NCBI RefSeq assembly: GCF_037042905.1
Contig: NC_087249.1
Span: 11,280,001 to 11,344,000, forward strand
Direction: 5' to 3'
DNA: 64,000 nt
Source: Lytechinus pictus
Lineage: Eukaryota > Echinodermata > Echinoidea > Temnopleuroida > Toxopneustidae
Within the stretch, counting starts at the first letter, position 1. Each line of letters starts with the position of its first letter. Below the pieces are notes generated by a model. That model did not search any database. It saw only the letters and a list, made by a program, of their open reading frames with translations, and had not been told where the DNA came from. Positions 1-24,961 of this stretch are shown piece by piece. A program made the translations under genes and the position numbers.

Positions 1-1424
1 TAGCCTCGTCCTTTCTTGCATGGCTGATCCTGTAAAGGGTTTCATCCCTACAATGATACTGTGCATATGGGGATGTATTAGAGATCAACCCGTTATACAA
101 TCATCATTCAGGTGATTCAGCAATGGAGCAGTATTGAAAACACACATATTTTACATTATTTTGAAGTTTTAACCTGTAGTGATTTCGCGTATAATAAACT
201 CTTCTCTCCAGCCTCTAGACGAATACAGTTTCATATGCTTCAGTCTTCTCGCTCAATTCAAAGCCAATTCCAGAGATGCCGGGTCAATAATTTACTTTTA
301 ATACAATCAAGGGAGTCCACACGTTCTGCAAGTGATCTTTGTTTACGAAGAGAGTAATGAACTAGTACTTTTTAAAAAAAAATCGAGAATGTGCACGGCT
401 ACAAACAGGACAAGTCCCGTATGTCGTGAAGTTCAGATTCGTGAACTTGTGACCGACCTTGAAGTTGATCAGCAAACAATTGAAATACAGGACCGCTCTA
501 TAGTGTACTCGGGTCTCGGGGACTCCAAAGATTGTGTTAGCGGTATACGTGTGCCATCATCAAAGCTGCAGGCAGCCATGAAGCGAAAACGAGGGAAGAT
601 TACACGGCTATATTCTACTCGAATTATGACAGGGTGGATTAAATGGTTTCACAATGCAATTATTAATAACACCTGAATATATATATACATGCACAAAAGA
701 GTGTGTAATACGGGGTCAAAGTCGAAAAATTATGATCACGAGAAGTTCGCCGCATGCACATGAAGATTATTATAGATATGGATTTTGAGTGATTCGGATG
801 TCAGTACCTGAAACTCGGAACTCTTTGAATTATTATAGATATGGATTTTGAGTGATTCGGATGCAAGTTGTTCGGATGTCATGTACCTGAAACTCGGAAA
901 TCTTTGAACCTCACTCGCCCTGAAAACAAATCATAACGTATTGAACGCAGTCTTGTAAGGAATCCATGTCCTACTTTGCCAACACTTCTTCCTTGTGTAA
1001 ATTGTTTGTATTATCGATCTGACTTCGGAAATATTTGGTGCATGCCATGAACGTTCGAGAAAAGGAGCCTGCGCATTATTTCGTAGCAACAAAGGTAGCG
1101 ATCAAGTATCGAACGCTTTCGGGGGACCTTTCGTAATAGAATGGTAAAAATATTCATACTTTCCACTTATTTGATGGCCACGATTTCAGACATTAATTGT
1201 TATGCATGTCAACGTTCTTTTCATGGAATAAATCTGTATAGGCTGCTTTGAACCAGTAAGCCCCTTTTTGGTGATCATACCACAATACCACTTGGGCAAA
1301 CGAGTGGGATAGCGCCAACCAAACCTTGTACATGTATTCTCTCTATTAATAATATCATGAGCGACCATTTAAGACTGTAACGTGACCATTTGAAAGGGGG
1401 GAAAAGAGACACATATTGTGAAAA
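1..1424 (+). other. Upstream region of the SLC24 gene
   Basis: No exon, TATA box or conserved promoter element could be supported here. It presumably includes 5' UTR and promoter of the exchanger gene that starts at 1425, but the transcription start is not visible. An open frame at 332-676 has no recognisable domain and I do not call it a gene. The only clear structure is a local duplication at about 767-908, listed separately. Confidence 0.4.
767..908. repeat. Imperfect tandem duplication, about 65-75 bp unit
   Basis: Two adjacent units start with ATTATTATAGATATGGATTT and continue through GAGTGATTCGGATG to CCTGAAACTCGGAA. The second unit has an extra segment of about 15 bases that repeats the TTCGGATGTCA motif. 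It lies about 520 bp upstream of the exchanger start codon. Confidence 0.8.
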
Positions 1425-15844
<14,420 letters not shown>

Positions 15845-16390
15845 TCTACAGGTCATGTGGTATACAACCACGCATCCCGTTATCATGAACCAAGCCATAA
15901 GACGTGGGCGTTAAGGTGCAATGTAAGAGAAAACTTCAGGCAATATGAGACAGACTTGTTTTATATTAAAACCGGCGCTCACTATACCACTGTGGTCTGA
16001 TTTTCAAAGCAATTGTGCAAAGATAGCATTTGATATGAATGTTCCAACCTATAAAATCTTAAAGGGGCAGTGAACTGTGTGTGGTCTCTCATTAACTGTG
16101 TGTTATAAAAACAATAATATATACATCTTTCAGACATCTACTTTACACTACAGAGAATAGACCTATAGTTGTATTTGTATAGAGAAACTAAAATGTTTTG
16201 AGAGGAAAATAATTGTTTTGCTACTTGGTAACATAATTGTTGCGGTATAATGCGTATTGAGTAGTTAATTAGCATGGATGTCATTCTAGTGGGTCTATAT
16301 AACTAAACTACCCTAGCATTATGGGTAAGGAAACTGGCCAGGTATGAGTAGTTGAGGACTCGAGATGGCGCTATTGGCTCGTATCTGCTT
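15845..16390 (+). other. Presumed 3' UTR of SLC24
   Basis: AT-rich sequence with no recognised repeat. No canonical AATAAA with a clear downstream element could be assigned to the end of the transcript, so the 3' end is unknown. Confidence 0.35.
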
Positions 16391-16391
16391 T

Positions 16392-16597
16392 AAAGGACAA
16401 GTCCATCCCGACAAAAAGTTGATTTGAATAAAAGGTGAAAAATTCAACGAGCATAACACTTAACATTTCATCAAAATCGGATGAAAAATATAAAAATTGT
16501 GACATCTTAAAGTTTCACCAAATTTCACAAAACAGTTATTATGCAGATCCTGTCCAAGTATGCAATGAGCAGACTGATGGCGTCATCCACTCACTAA
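16392..16597. mobile_element. MITE-like fragment, AAAGGACAAGTCC type
   Basis: It opens AAAGGACAAGTCCATCCCGA. The segment at 36,249 starts similarly (AGGGCAAGTCCACCCGAACA), so both may be left ends of one family. No matching right end was found. Confidence 0.4.
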
Positions 16598-16797
16598 AAA
16601 ATTTCAGCTCGCGCTTCGCGCTCGCATTAATTTGTTGGTGAGATATGTGTTTCTATCTCATATAAATATATATATATATATGCATATGTGTGTGTGTGTT
16701 TGTGTGAGTTTGTTTGTTTTGTGTGATATCGAGCGCCTTTGGAAAGTTGATTCATGATTTTGCCCCCCAAATCTTAAAAAAAGATCGACGCCCCTGT
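16598..16797 (-). repeat. Inverted copy of the segment at 27,466-27,660
   Basis: About 195 bp starting TTTCAGCTCGCGCTTCGCGC, through an AT and GT microsatellite, to GATCGACGCCCCTG. The reverse complement occurs at 27,466-27,660 with very few differences. The terminus CAGGGGCGTCGATC resembles a hAT-like end, so these may be the ends of two copies of one element. Confidence 0.85.
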
Positions 16798-17394
16798 GTA
16801 TGTGTGTGTGTGCCAATTGGCTTTGGATAAAATTGCTGAGAAATGAGCAAAATAGGCACAGAATTCCATACAATGTCGGGTATTTTCCAAGCAATATTAA
16901 ATAAACTGTCCCACATAATGTCTTTTTGTGATAGTTATCATCAGAATTATCGGTTTTCAGCTAAGATTTCACAAAGATTTGACATAGATGAGCTGATTTT
17001 AATGTACGAGATCTAGATCTATGATAATATTATGGTGATTATTACCTTGATTTTAAACCCTTTCTTATGTTTGCTGCAGTTACTTTCTTTTCACGTTTAA
17101 AGTTACTCTAGAGCTAATAAATGGCTAATAATCATTACAGAGTGAAATCCAAATCTAACTATAAAATGGAAAAATGTATCAGAACACGGTGTATTCAGTA
17201 TTAAAGCAGTCAAGAGGCAATTATTGTGATATAGAAATGTTATCATTACATGTATTGGGTCAGAAATAAATATGCAAGTACGTTGCACATTATGTACCTT
17301 ATACAATGTACATTAGACTGCGGTTGTTTGTACTTATTAAATTAAAGTTTGCTCAATCATAATAGAAGTGCAGCGGGATGTCGAAAAGAAGTGA

Positions 17395-17725
17395 GAGTGA
17401 GAGAAGGGGGGGGGGGTAAAATGAGAGAGACTGAAAAAGTGGTGTTTAAATGAGTCAGACGGTGAGAAAAATGAGAGACAGACAATGGGAAAAATGAGAG
17501 AGGGAAGGAAAAATGAAAGAGACCCACACGGAGAAAATGAATGAGAGAGAGAGAGAGACAGACAGACAGTGGGAAAAATGAATGAGAGAGACAGACGGTG
17601 GGGAAAATGAATGAGAGAGACAGACGGTGGGGAAAATGTATGTGAGAGACAGTGGGAAAATCAGAGAGAGATTCAAGAGAGCTAGATAGAGAAATTATAA
17701 AGAATACAAAAGAGAGAGAAAAAAG
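17395..17725. repeat. GAGA-rich minisatellite
   Basis: Repeated units of about 30 bases such as AATGAGAGAGACAGACGGTG with GGGAAAATGA. Its minus-strand frame rich in SLSFIFS is low-complexity. Confidence 0.8.
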
Positions 17726-17775
17726 GTTTTAGATGTGAATTGTGATAAAAGGATGGCTTCCATGGGCTTTTTAAT

Positions 17776-18377
17776 TTAAGGGGAATCCAGCCTTGGCCAT
17801 AAAATGTTGTGTTTGGAAGGAGAAAAATAATTTAAACAGAATGGTGAAAGTTTGAAAGAAATCGGACAAGCAATAAGAAAGTTATAGCTGCTTTAAAATT
17901 GAGATCACTAATAGTATGTAGATTTCAAATTGGCAACTGGGTAAGTAAATTATGACAAGGGGCCAGGACAACTTTCCCATAGGCCATGTACTTTATTATC
18001 TGGGATTTGTGGTTTTCTCCGAAGTGCCCATTCCCCCGGGGCAGTAATCTAAATATAATCCAGGTAGTATATTGTATTATGTCCTCATGAAAGAAAAATA
18101 TAACTTGAAATAAAACCTTTGGAAAAAATGACATTTTAGCCATAATATGTATTGGAGTACATGAAAGAGTAGTCCTTGCCTTACATCACTATGACATCCC
18201 ATATGCGGCCAATTTGAAGTCTCCATGGGTATAGTGATTACCAATATTTACAACTTTTAAAAATTCATAACTTTCTTGTTGTTTGTCCAATATTTTTCAA
18301 ACTTTCACCTATCAACTTGTCTGATATTTCTTTTTCTTATAAAAACATGTTTTTATTTGGGTTGGATTCCCCTTTTT
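17776..18377. mobile_element. MITE-like repeat, AAGGGGAATCCA family, copy 1
   Basis: About 600 bp with ends AAGGGGAATCCAGCC and GGTTGGATTCCCCTTT. It is a close inverted copy of 31,521-32,121: a 72-codon open frame is conserved between the two, which only reflects recent common origin. A shorter copy is at 47,849-48,300. Confidence 0.8.
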
Positions 18378-18768
18378 TTAAGTAGCCTAGGCCTAGGGCT
18401 AGGCCATGCTATAGATTTCTAGATCTAGAGTCTTTTAGAGTCTACTCTAGGCTAGATCTATAATCTAAGTTAGATCTAACTGTTAGAACTATTCTGAATT
18501 TGAAACCCTCCCCCATACAAAATTGGAAGAAAAAAAGTTTTATACGGTACTCTGTACTACATCAGCCAAACAAAGTTTATCATAGGTTAGAATGACACAA
18601 TATGGGGCTTCACTGCAGAATCATTCACAATAAAATAAATAGGTTTGTCAGAAATTCGTACTTATGCTCACTGGTATAACCACTGAGGACATCGGCCGAT
18701 TACGGTATGTTGGTAACGTTTGTTTCAGCAGCACATGCATGCAGCCAGCGCATGAGTACGTTTACCTA

Positions 18769-19022
18769 CATGGGCGGAATCCTGTCTCCAAAGGTATATT
18801 GGGGGGATCAGACTGGAAACTTTGACAAGCAAAAAAAAAAGGTTATCATCCAAAATGTAAAGTTATTTAGTCCAAAATACATGTATTATTTCGTTTGTGG
18901 ATGATGTATTTTTCTCCATCATAAAAGACCAAAAATAGCAGGGGACATTTTAATTGTGCCCCCCTACTATTTTTGTATTTTTGATTGGGGGACAGGTCCC
19001 CCCCTGGGATTTCCGCCCATGC
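18769..19022. mobile_element. MITE, CATGGGCGGAAAT family, copy 2 (inverted)
   Basis: The left end is CATGGGCGGAATCC and the right end GGGATTTCCGCCCATG. The interior TTGACAAGC, an A run and GACCAAAAATAGCAGGGG are the reverse complement of the copy at 13,729-14,024. It directly abuts the next element. Confidence 0.8.
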
Positions 19023-19037
19023 ATGTATACGTACCGT

Positions 19038-20250
19038 ATACCATACCCGGTCGTATGGCAAGCCGTTTTAGCATTTATTCACATTTTCTGATATCAAGAA
19101 TTAGATTTCTTGATATCAAGAATAATTATTCCTTTCTTGATATCAGTGCATGTTTTACAGACATTAAGAATTGGTCCATACAGAATGGATTAAAGTTAAA
19201 TGAACGTAAAACAGAATGTTTACACTTTGTGAGTAGGCATAGGACTTGTAGTCCGATTGGCGATATTTATTTTGATGGTACTGATATAGAATGCTCTGCG
19301 GCTGCTAGAAACCTAGGGGTCATGTTTGATAATAATATGTCTCTAAAGACCCATGTGAACAACGTATGCAGATCTGCCTCGTTTGCATTGCATAAAATCG
19401 GTAGCATCCGTCAATTTCTTACAAAAAAGACCACCCAGAGGCTTGTTCAGGCACTGGTCATGTCTCGCATTGACTTTTGCAACAGTCTTCTGTATGGTCT
19501 ACCTGATACACAGATTAACAAACTGCAGAGAATACAAAATTCAGCAGCTAGGCTTATTGCTAAACGTCGTTCACGTGAGTCTGTCACTCCAATGCTAAGG
19601 GAGCTTCATATGCTAAGGGTTCGTGAACGAATTGATTTTAAGATCCTCTTGCTTACTTTCCAATGTTTGATAAAATCAGCTCCAGTCTATCTTCAACAAT
19701 TAATATCAGAATACTCACCCTCCCGCAACTTGCGCTCATGCAAAAAATCACTCTTAAAAGTTCCTGCCATCAACACCCAGTCTTATGGTTCCCGATCTTT
19801 TTGTTCAGCATCCCCTCAACTTTGGAACAACCTTCCTCAGAGCATTAAACAAGCAGACTCAACTGACAAATTCAAATCTATGTTAAAAACTCATCTTTTC
19901 GTTAAATAGATCGTCCTTAGCATATGCGGCTTCAACTGTCTACTTTCAACTGTTAACATGTATAATTTGATTTTAGCTGAAATTTCTTGTCTTCCTATGT
20001 ATTTTCCTTAAGCGCTTAGAGACATTCTTTGTGATAAGCGCTATATAAATGATGTTAATTATTATTTATTATTATCAAGAATTCAATTTTTGATATCAAG
20101 AATTGATTTCGTGATATCAAGAATTCTAATTTTATCAAGAAATGGTTTCATGTGGTTCACAAATTAGAATTCTTGATATCAAGAAATCAATTCTTGATAT
20201 TAGAAAATGTGAACAAATGTTAAAACGGCTTGCCATACGGTTGGTATGAT
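19038..20250. mobile_element. DNA element with long terminal inverted repeats, split by a LINE
   Basis: The left arm has CGTATGGCAAGCCGTTTTAG, then CACATTTTCTGATATCAAGA; the right arm (20,165-20,250) has the same sequence inverted with a few changes. Inner sequence is full of TTGATATCAAGAATTGATTT-like units, themselves palindromic. A LINE 3' end (19,147-20,078) lies inside, so the empty element would be about 280 bp. The tandem duplication starts within its left arm at 19,091. Confidence 0.75.
19147..20078 (+). mobile_element. L2/CR1-like LINE 3' end (copy in unit 1)
   Basis: An open frame ends at 19,909. It encodes the C-terminal part of a non-LTR reverse transcriptase: WSIQNGLKLNERKTE, NLGVMFDNNMSLKTHV, SRIDFCNSLLYGLP and LQRIQNSAARLI, then the usual LWNNLP near the end. 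The catalytic YADD core is missing, so it is dead. The 3' UTR has GCGCTTAGAGA, GCGCTATATAAAT and a (TTATTA)n tail, shared with the SINE at 10,455. Confidence 0.9.
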
Positions 20251-20497
20251 TGCATGCATGCTTTTTATTTCGCTGAGCCGGGAGAGGTAAAAGGGACTGG
20301 GAACTTCGAAGCTATACTTGAGGGCTGTGAAAAGGAATGCAAAACAGCTACGAATTGTAATAAAAAACTTTAAATAATGCGACCAAAATACCACATCAAC
20401 GTACCCCCTCATGGCAATCTGCGAACAATTTTACCATGTTTAGAAAAAAATTCCAGCTCGATTAAGTGGAAAACCACGGAGGAAAGCGCCGTCAAAC

Positions 20498-21059
20498 GGT
20501 TACACTTCGTAATTCCGAAGGTTCGTAATTCCGAAGGTTCTTTATTCCGAAGGTTCGTAATTCCGAAACACGTAAATTGCATATACCTCGTAACCTCGAT
20601 GTTCGTTAATCCGAAAACGTAAAAGGGTTCGTTAATCCGAACATTTGTGGCGTTATTCCGAAGGTTCGATAATCCGAAAACGAAATAAGGTTCGATGTTC
20701 CGAAGGTTCGTTAATCCGAAAAAAGAATAAGGTTCGTTGTTCCGAAGGTTCGTTAATCCGAAAACGAAATAAGGTTCTTTGTTCCGAAGGTTCGTTAGTC
20801 CGAAAACGAAATAAGGTTAGCTAATCATTTCGTTTTCGGACAAACGAACCTTCGGAATTACGAACCTCATTTCGTTTTCGGACAAACGAACCTTCGGAAT
20901 TACGAACCTCATTTCGTTTTCGGACTAACGAACCTTCGGAATTACGAACCTTATTTCGTTTTCGGATTAACAAACCTTCGAAATTACGAACCTTCGGAAT
21001 TACAAACCTTCGGAAATACGAACCTTCGGAATAACGAAGCTTCGGAATTACGAATGTAT
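20498..21059. mobile_element. Foldback element built of TTCCGAAGGTTCG repeats (unit 1)
   Basis: The left arm is made of AATTCCGAAGGTTCGT and AATCCGAAAACGAAATAAGG repeats; the right arm is the same set inverted. The symmetry centre is near 20,817-20,826 (GGTTAGCTAATC). The element is bounded by the 12-mer GCGCCGTCAAAC at 20,486-20,497 and 21,060-21,071, a likely target duplication. A minus-strand 100-codon frame in it (VRNSEGSFVRKRNE) is a translation of the repeat. Confidence 0.85.
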
Positions 21060-21351
21060 GCGCCGTCAAACAAACGGAAGGACACACAAGATTAGCCAAC
21101 TTACAGTAAAAAATACCAACCATTGTTTATAACAGAAATGTAGGAAAAAGTAATCTTAGACAAAGAGCTTGACATTGATGGAGACCTCGATAGAAAAGGG
21201 AAGAGAAAACAAAACAGTGCAATAATTTTTTTCTGCTATGACATGAACATCTAAAGTAACATGAAGCGTCGAATTTTATTGAAAGGATCGAAATTGACCG
21301 AGACTATATAATCACTTGGAGTCCATGAACTAAACGACGCATGACCATCCA

Positions 21352-22700
21352 CAGTGGCGTAACTACGGGGGGGGGGGCATGGGGGGCACGTGCCCCCCCC
21401 CCAATCGGCTGGCAAAAAAAAAAAAAAAAAAAAAACGGGAGAAAAGGGAGAAAAAGAGGGAGAAGAAAGAAACGTAGTGGGAAAGAAGAATTTATTGTAC
21501 ATTATAATGTTATATTATATTATATTATATGTTGTGTTATATTACATAAGAATTATTTTTTTTCATAACTTTATGAAACATAATGTGCTCAGGTCCTATT
21601 TGTTCAGTATTCCTGGTACTAGCATTGTCTGTTTAACGAGATATATACATGTACAATCATGTTGTACCAAAACGTCCTGTTTTCAAGTCAATATGCACCA
21701 AATATATATCATCGCACTTCGAGTTATTATTGTTTTATGTAGTGACATATGCTTCTTTTCATGACTACTTAAAGTGATAGCCCCATTTTAAGGTCTGTAT
21801 ATAAAAAAAAATCCTTGTTCGTGTTCGTGCTTACGTTGGAATTAGTGGATTGATGAGATTTGTCTGCTCTTCATGAATTCCTGAAATCGGTCCTTAAAAT
21901 GTTTCTTTTTCTAATGTAAATATCAAAAATTTTCAGCTCGCGCTTCGCGCTCGCATCATTTGTTTAGTGAAATACGTATGGTCATAGTAGATTACTACAA
22001 ACAAGCCTTAGAATGTCCCTCTTCAGATCTGAATTTCCTATATTTTCAGCTCGCACTTTGCGCTACTGAGATGCGTATGATAATCATGATTACTATGACT
22101 ACAAAAAGCTCTTCATGTGTTTGAATGTGATTCTAACAAAATCAGCAATCGCTTGGCACTCGCATTGGATGACTATGGTGAGATATGTATACTCTTAATG
22201 GATTCAAAAAAATAAATAGTCCTTAAAATGTCCCTGTTTGGCATCAATATATACAAAATTTTCAGCTCGCGCTTCGCGCTCGCATCATTTTGTACGTGAA
22301 GTACGTATGGTCTTCGTAAATTCCTACAAACAAGCCTTAGAATGCTTCTCTTTAGGTCTGAATTTCCTAAATTTTTAGCTCGCACTTCCGCTCGCAATAT
22401 TTGATTAGTGAGATGCGTATTTTAATCATGATTACAATGACTACAAAAGGTGTTTCATGTTTTCTAACAAAATCAGCAAGCGCTTGGCACTCAAATTAGA
22501 TGAGTATGGTGAGATATGTATTCTCTTATTTGATTTCTAAAAAATAGTCCTTAAACTGTCTCTGTTTGGGGTCAATAAATACAAAAATTTCAGCTCGCGC
22601 TTCGCGCTCGCATTGTTTGTTTAGCGAGACAGATACGTATTTTTTTTTTATTTAAATTTTCAGCTCGCGCTCGCATCATTTGATCAGTGAGATACATTAC
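21352..22700. mobile_element. hAT-like element, right end lost at the duplication junction
   Basis: It begins CAGTGGCGTAACTACGGGGG after the 8-mer ACCATCCA, exactly as in the complete copy at 24,962. Sequence runs without the right terminus into the start of the second duplication unit at 22,701. It contains a degenerate array of the GCTCGCGCTTCGCGCTCG core. Confidence 0.9.
21940..22680 (+). repeat. Degenerate array with mirror core GCTCGCGCTTCGCGCTCG (unit 1)
   Basis: Units of roughly 105-165 bp begin ATTTTCAGCTCGCGCTTCGC, then give a GCATCATTTGTTTAGTGAGA-like segment, ATACGTATG and a CCTTAAAATGTCCCTGTTT-like segment. Exact cores occur near 21,944, 22,265 and 22,592; others are decayed (GCTCGCACTTTGCGCT, GCTCGCACTTCCGCTCGC). 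There is no sign of coding. Confidence 0.85.
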
Positions 22701-22756
22701 ATATCAAGAATTAGATTTCTTGATATCAAGAATAATTATTCCTTTCTTGATATCAG

Positions 22757-23688
22757 TGCATGTTTTACAGACATTAAGAATTGGTCCATACAGAATGGAT
22801 TAAAGTTAAATGAACGTAAAACAGAATGTTTACACTTTGTGAGTAGGCATAGGACTTGTAGTCCGATTGGCGATATTTATTTTGATGGTACTGATATAGA
22901 ATGCTCTGCGGCTGCTAGAAACCTAGGGGTCATGTTTGATAATAATATGTCTCTAAAGACCCATGTGAACAACGTATGCAGATCTGCCTCGTTTGCATTG
23001 CATAAAATCGGTAGCATCCGTCAATTTCTTACAAAAAAGACCACCCAGAGGCTTGTTCAGGCACTGGTCATGTCTCGCATTGACTTTTGCAACAGTCTTC
23101 TGTATGGTCTACCTGATACACAGATTAACAAACTGCAGAGAATACAAAATTCAGCAGCTAGGCTTATTGCTAAACGTCGTTCACGTGAGTCTGTCACTCC
23201 AATGCTAAGGGAGCTTCATATGCTAAGGGTTCGTGAACGAATTGATTTTAAGATCCTCTTGCTTACTTTCCAATGTTTGATAAAATCAGCTCCAGTCTAT
23301 CTTCAACAATTAATATCAGAATACTCACCCTCCCGCAACTTGCGCTCATGCAAAAAATCACTCTTAAAAGTTCCTGCCATCAACACCCAGTCTTATGGTT
23401 CCCGATCTTTTTGTTCAGCATCCCCTCAACTTTGGAACAACCTTCCTCAGAGCATTAAACAAGCAGACTCAACTGACAAATTCAAATCTATGTTAAAAAC
23501 TCATCTTTTCGTTAAATAGATCGTCCTTAGCATATGCGGCTTCAACTGTCTACTTTCAACTGTTAACATGTATAATTTGATTTTAGCTGAAATTTCTTGT
23601 CTTCCTATGTATTTTCCTTAAGCGCTTAGAGACATTCTTTGTGATAAGCGCTATATAAATGATGTTAATTATTATTTATTATTATCAA
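22757..23688 (+). mobile_element. L2/CR1-like LINE 3' end (copy in unit 2)
   Basis: Identical, as far as I can read, to 19,147-20,078; the open frame ends at 23,519. It arose by the tandem duplication and not by a second retrotransposition. Confidence 0.9.
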
Positions 23689-24107
23689 GAATTCAATTTT
23701 TGATATCAAGAATTGATTTCGTGATATCAAGAATTCTAATTTTATCAAGAAATGGTTTCATGTGGTTCACAAATTAGAATTCTTGATATCAAGAAATCAA
23801 TTCTTGATATTAGAAAATGTGAACAAATGTTAAAACGGCTTGCCATACGGTTGGTATGATTGCATGCATGCTTTTTATTTCGCTGAGCCGGGAGAGGTAA
23901 AAGGGACTGGGAACTTCGAAGCTATACTTGAGGGCTGTGAAAAGGAATGCAAAACAGCTACGAATTGTAATAAAAAACTTTAAATAATGCGACCAAAATA
24001 CCACATCAACGTACCCCCTCATGGCAATCTGCGAACAATTTTACCATGTTTAGAAAAAAATTCCAGCTCGATTAAGTGGAAAACCACGGAGGAAAGCGCC
24101 GTCAAAC

Positions 24108-24669
24108 GGTTACACTTCGTAATTCCGAAGGTTCGTAATTCCGAAGGTTCTTTATTCCGAAGGTTCGTAATTCCGAAACACGTAAATTGCATATACCTCG
24201 TAACCTCGATGTTCGTTAATCCGAAAACGTAAAAGGGTTCGTTAATCCGAACATTTGTGGCGTTATTCCGAAGGTTCGATAATCCGAAAACGAAATAAGG
24301 TTCGATGTTCCGAAGGTTCGTTAATCCGAAAAAAGAATAAGGTTCGTTGTTCCGAAGGTTCGTTAATCCGAAAACGAAATAAGGTTCTTTGTTCCGAAGG
24401 TTCGTTAGTCCGAAAACGAAATAAGGTTAGCTAATCATTTCGTTTTCGGACAAACGAACCTTCGGAATTACGAACCTCATTTCGTTTTCGGACAAACGAA
24501 CCTTCGGAATTACGAACCTCATTTCGTTTTCGGACTAACGAACCTTCGGAATTACGAACCTTATTTCGTTTTCGGATTAACAAACCTTCGAAATTACGAA
24601 CCTTCGGAATTACAAACCTTCGGAAATACGAACCTTCGGAATAACGAAGCTTCGGAATTACGAATGTAT
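24108..24669. mobile_element. Foldback element of TTCCGAAGGTTCG repeats (unit 2)
   Basis: Second copy of 20,498-21,059, with the same GCGCCGTCAAAC boundary 12-mers at 24,096-24,107 and 24,670-24,681. Confidence 0.85.
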
Positions 24670-24961
24670 GCGCCGTCAAACAAACGGAAGGACACACAAG
24701 ATTAGCCAACTTACAGTAAAAAATACCAACCATTGTTTATAACAGAAATGTAGGAAAAAGTAATCTTAGACAAAGAGCTTGACATTGATGGAGACCTCGA
24801 TAGAAAAGGGAAGAGAAAACAAAACAGTGCAATAATTTTTTTCTGCTATGACATGAACATCTAAAGTAACATGAAGCGTCGAATTTTATTGAAAGGATCG
24901 AAATTGACCGAGACTATATAATCACTTGGAGTCCATGAACTAAACGACGCATGACCATCCA

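Larger units (their letters stand above)
19091..22700. repeat. 3,610-bp tandem duplication, unit 1
   Basis: This unit is nearly identical to 22,701-26,310. The only differences I see are homopolymer lengths (G11 versus G15, C10 versus C14, A22 versus A23), one 9-base gap in the AGGGAGAAA region and one base near 22,650. It contains part of the inverted-repeat element, an L2-like LINE 3' end, a foldback element and the first 1,349 bp of a hAT-like element. Confidence 0.95.

Noticed and set aside
332-676. 114-codon frame upstream of SLC24
   Set aside because: No recognised domain, no clear splice context and no similarity that I can name.
17925-18143. 72-codon frame conserved at 31,754-31,972
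   Set aside because: Conservation comes from two recent copies of a non-coding MITE-like repeat; the third copy does not keep the frame.
20821-21123. 100-codon minus-strand frame with VRNSEGSFVRKRNE repeats (also at 24,431-24,733)
   Set aside because: Translation of the foldback element's iterated motif, doubled by the tandem duplication.
21940-22680. CRISPR-like regular array
   Set aside because: The unit spacing varies, cores are degenerate, spacers are related to each other, and the context is eukaryotic.
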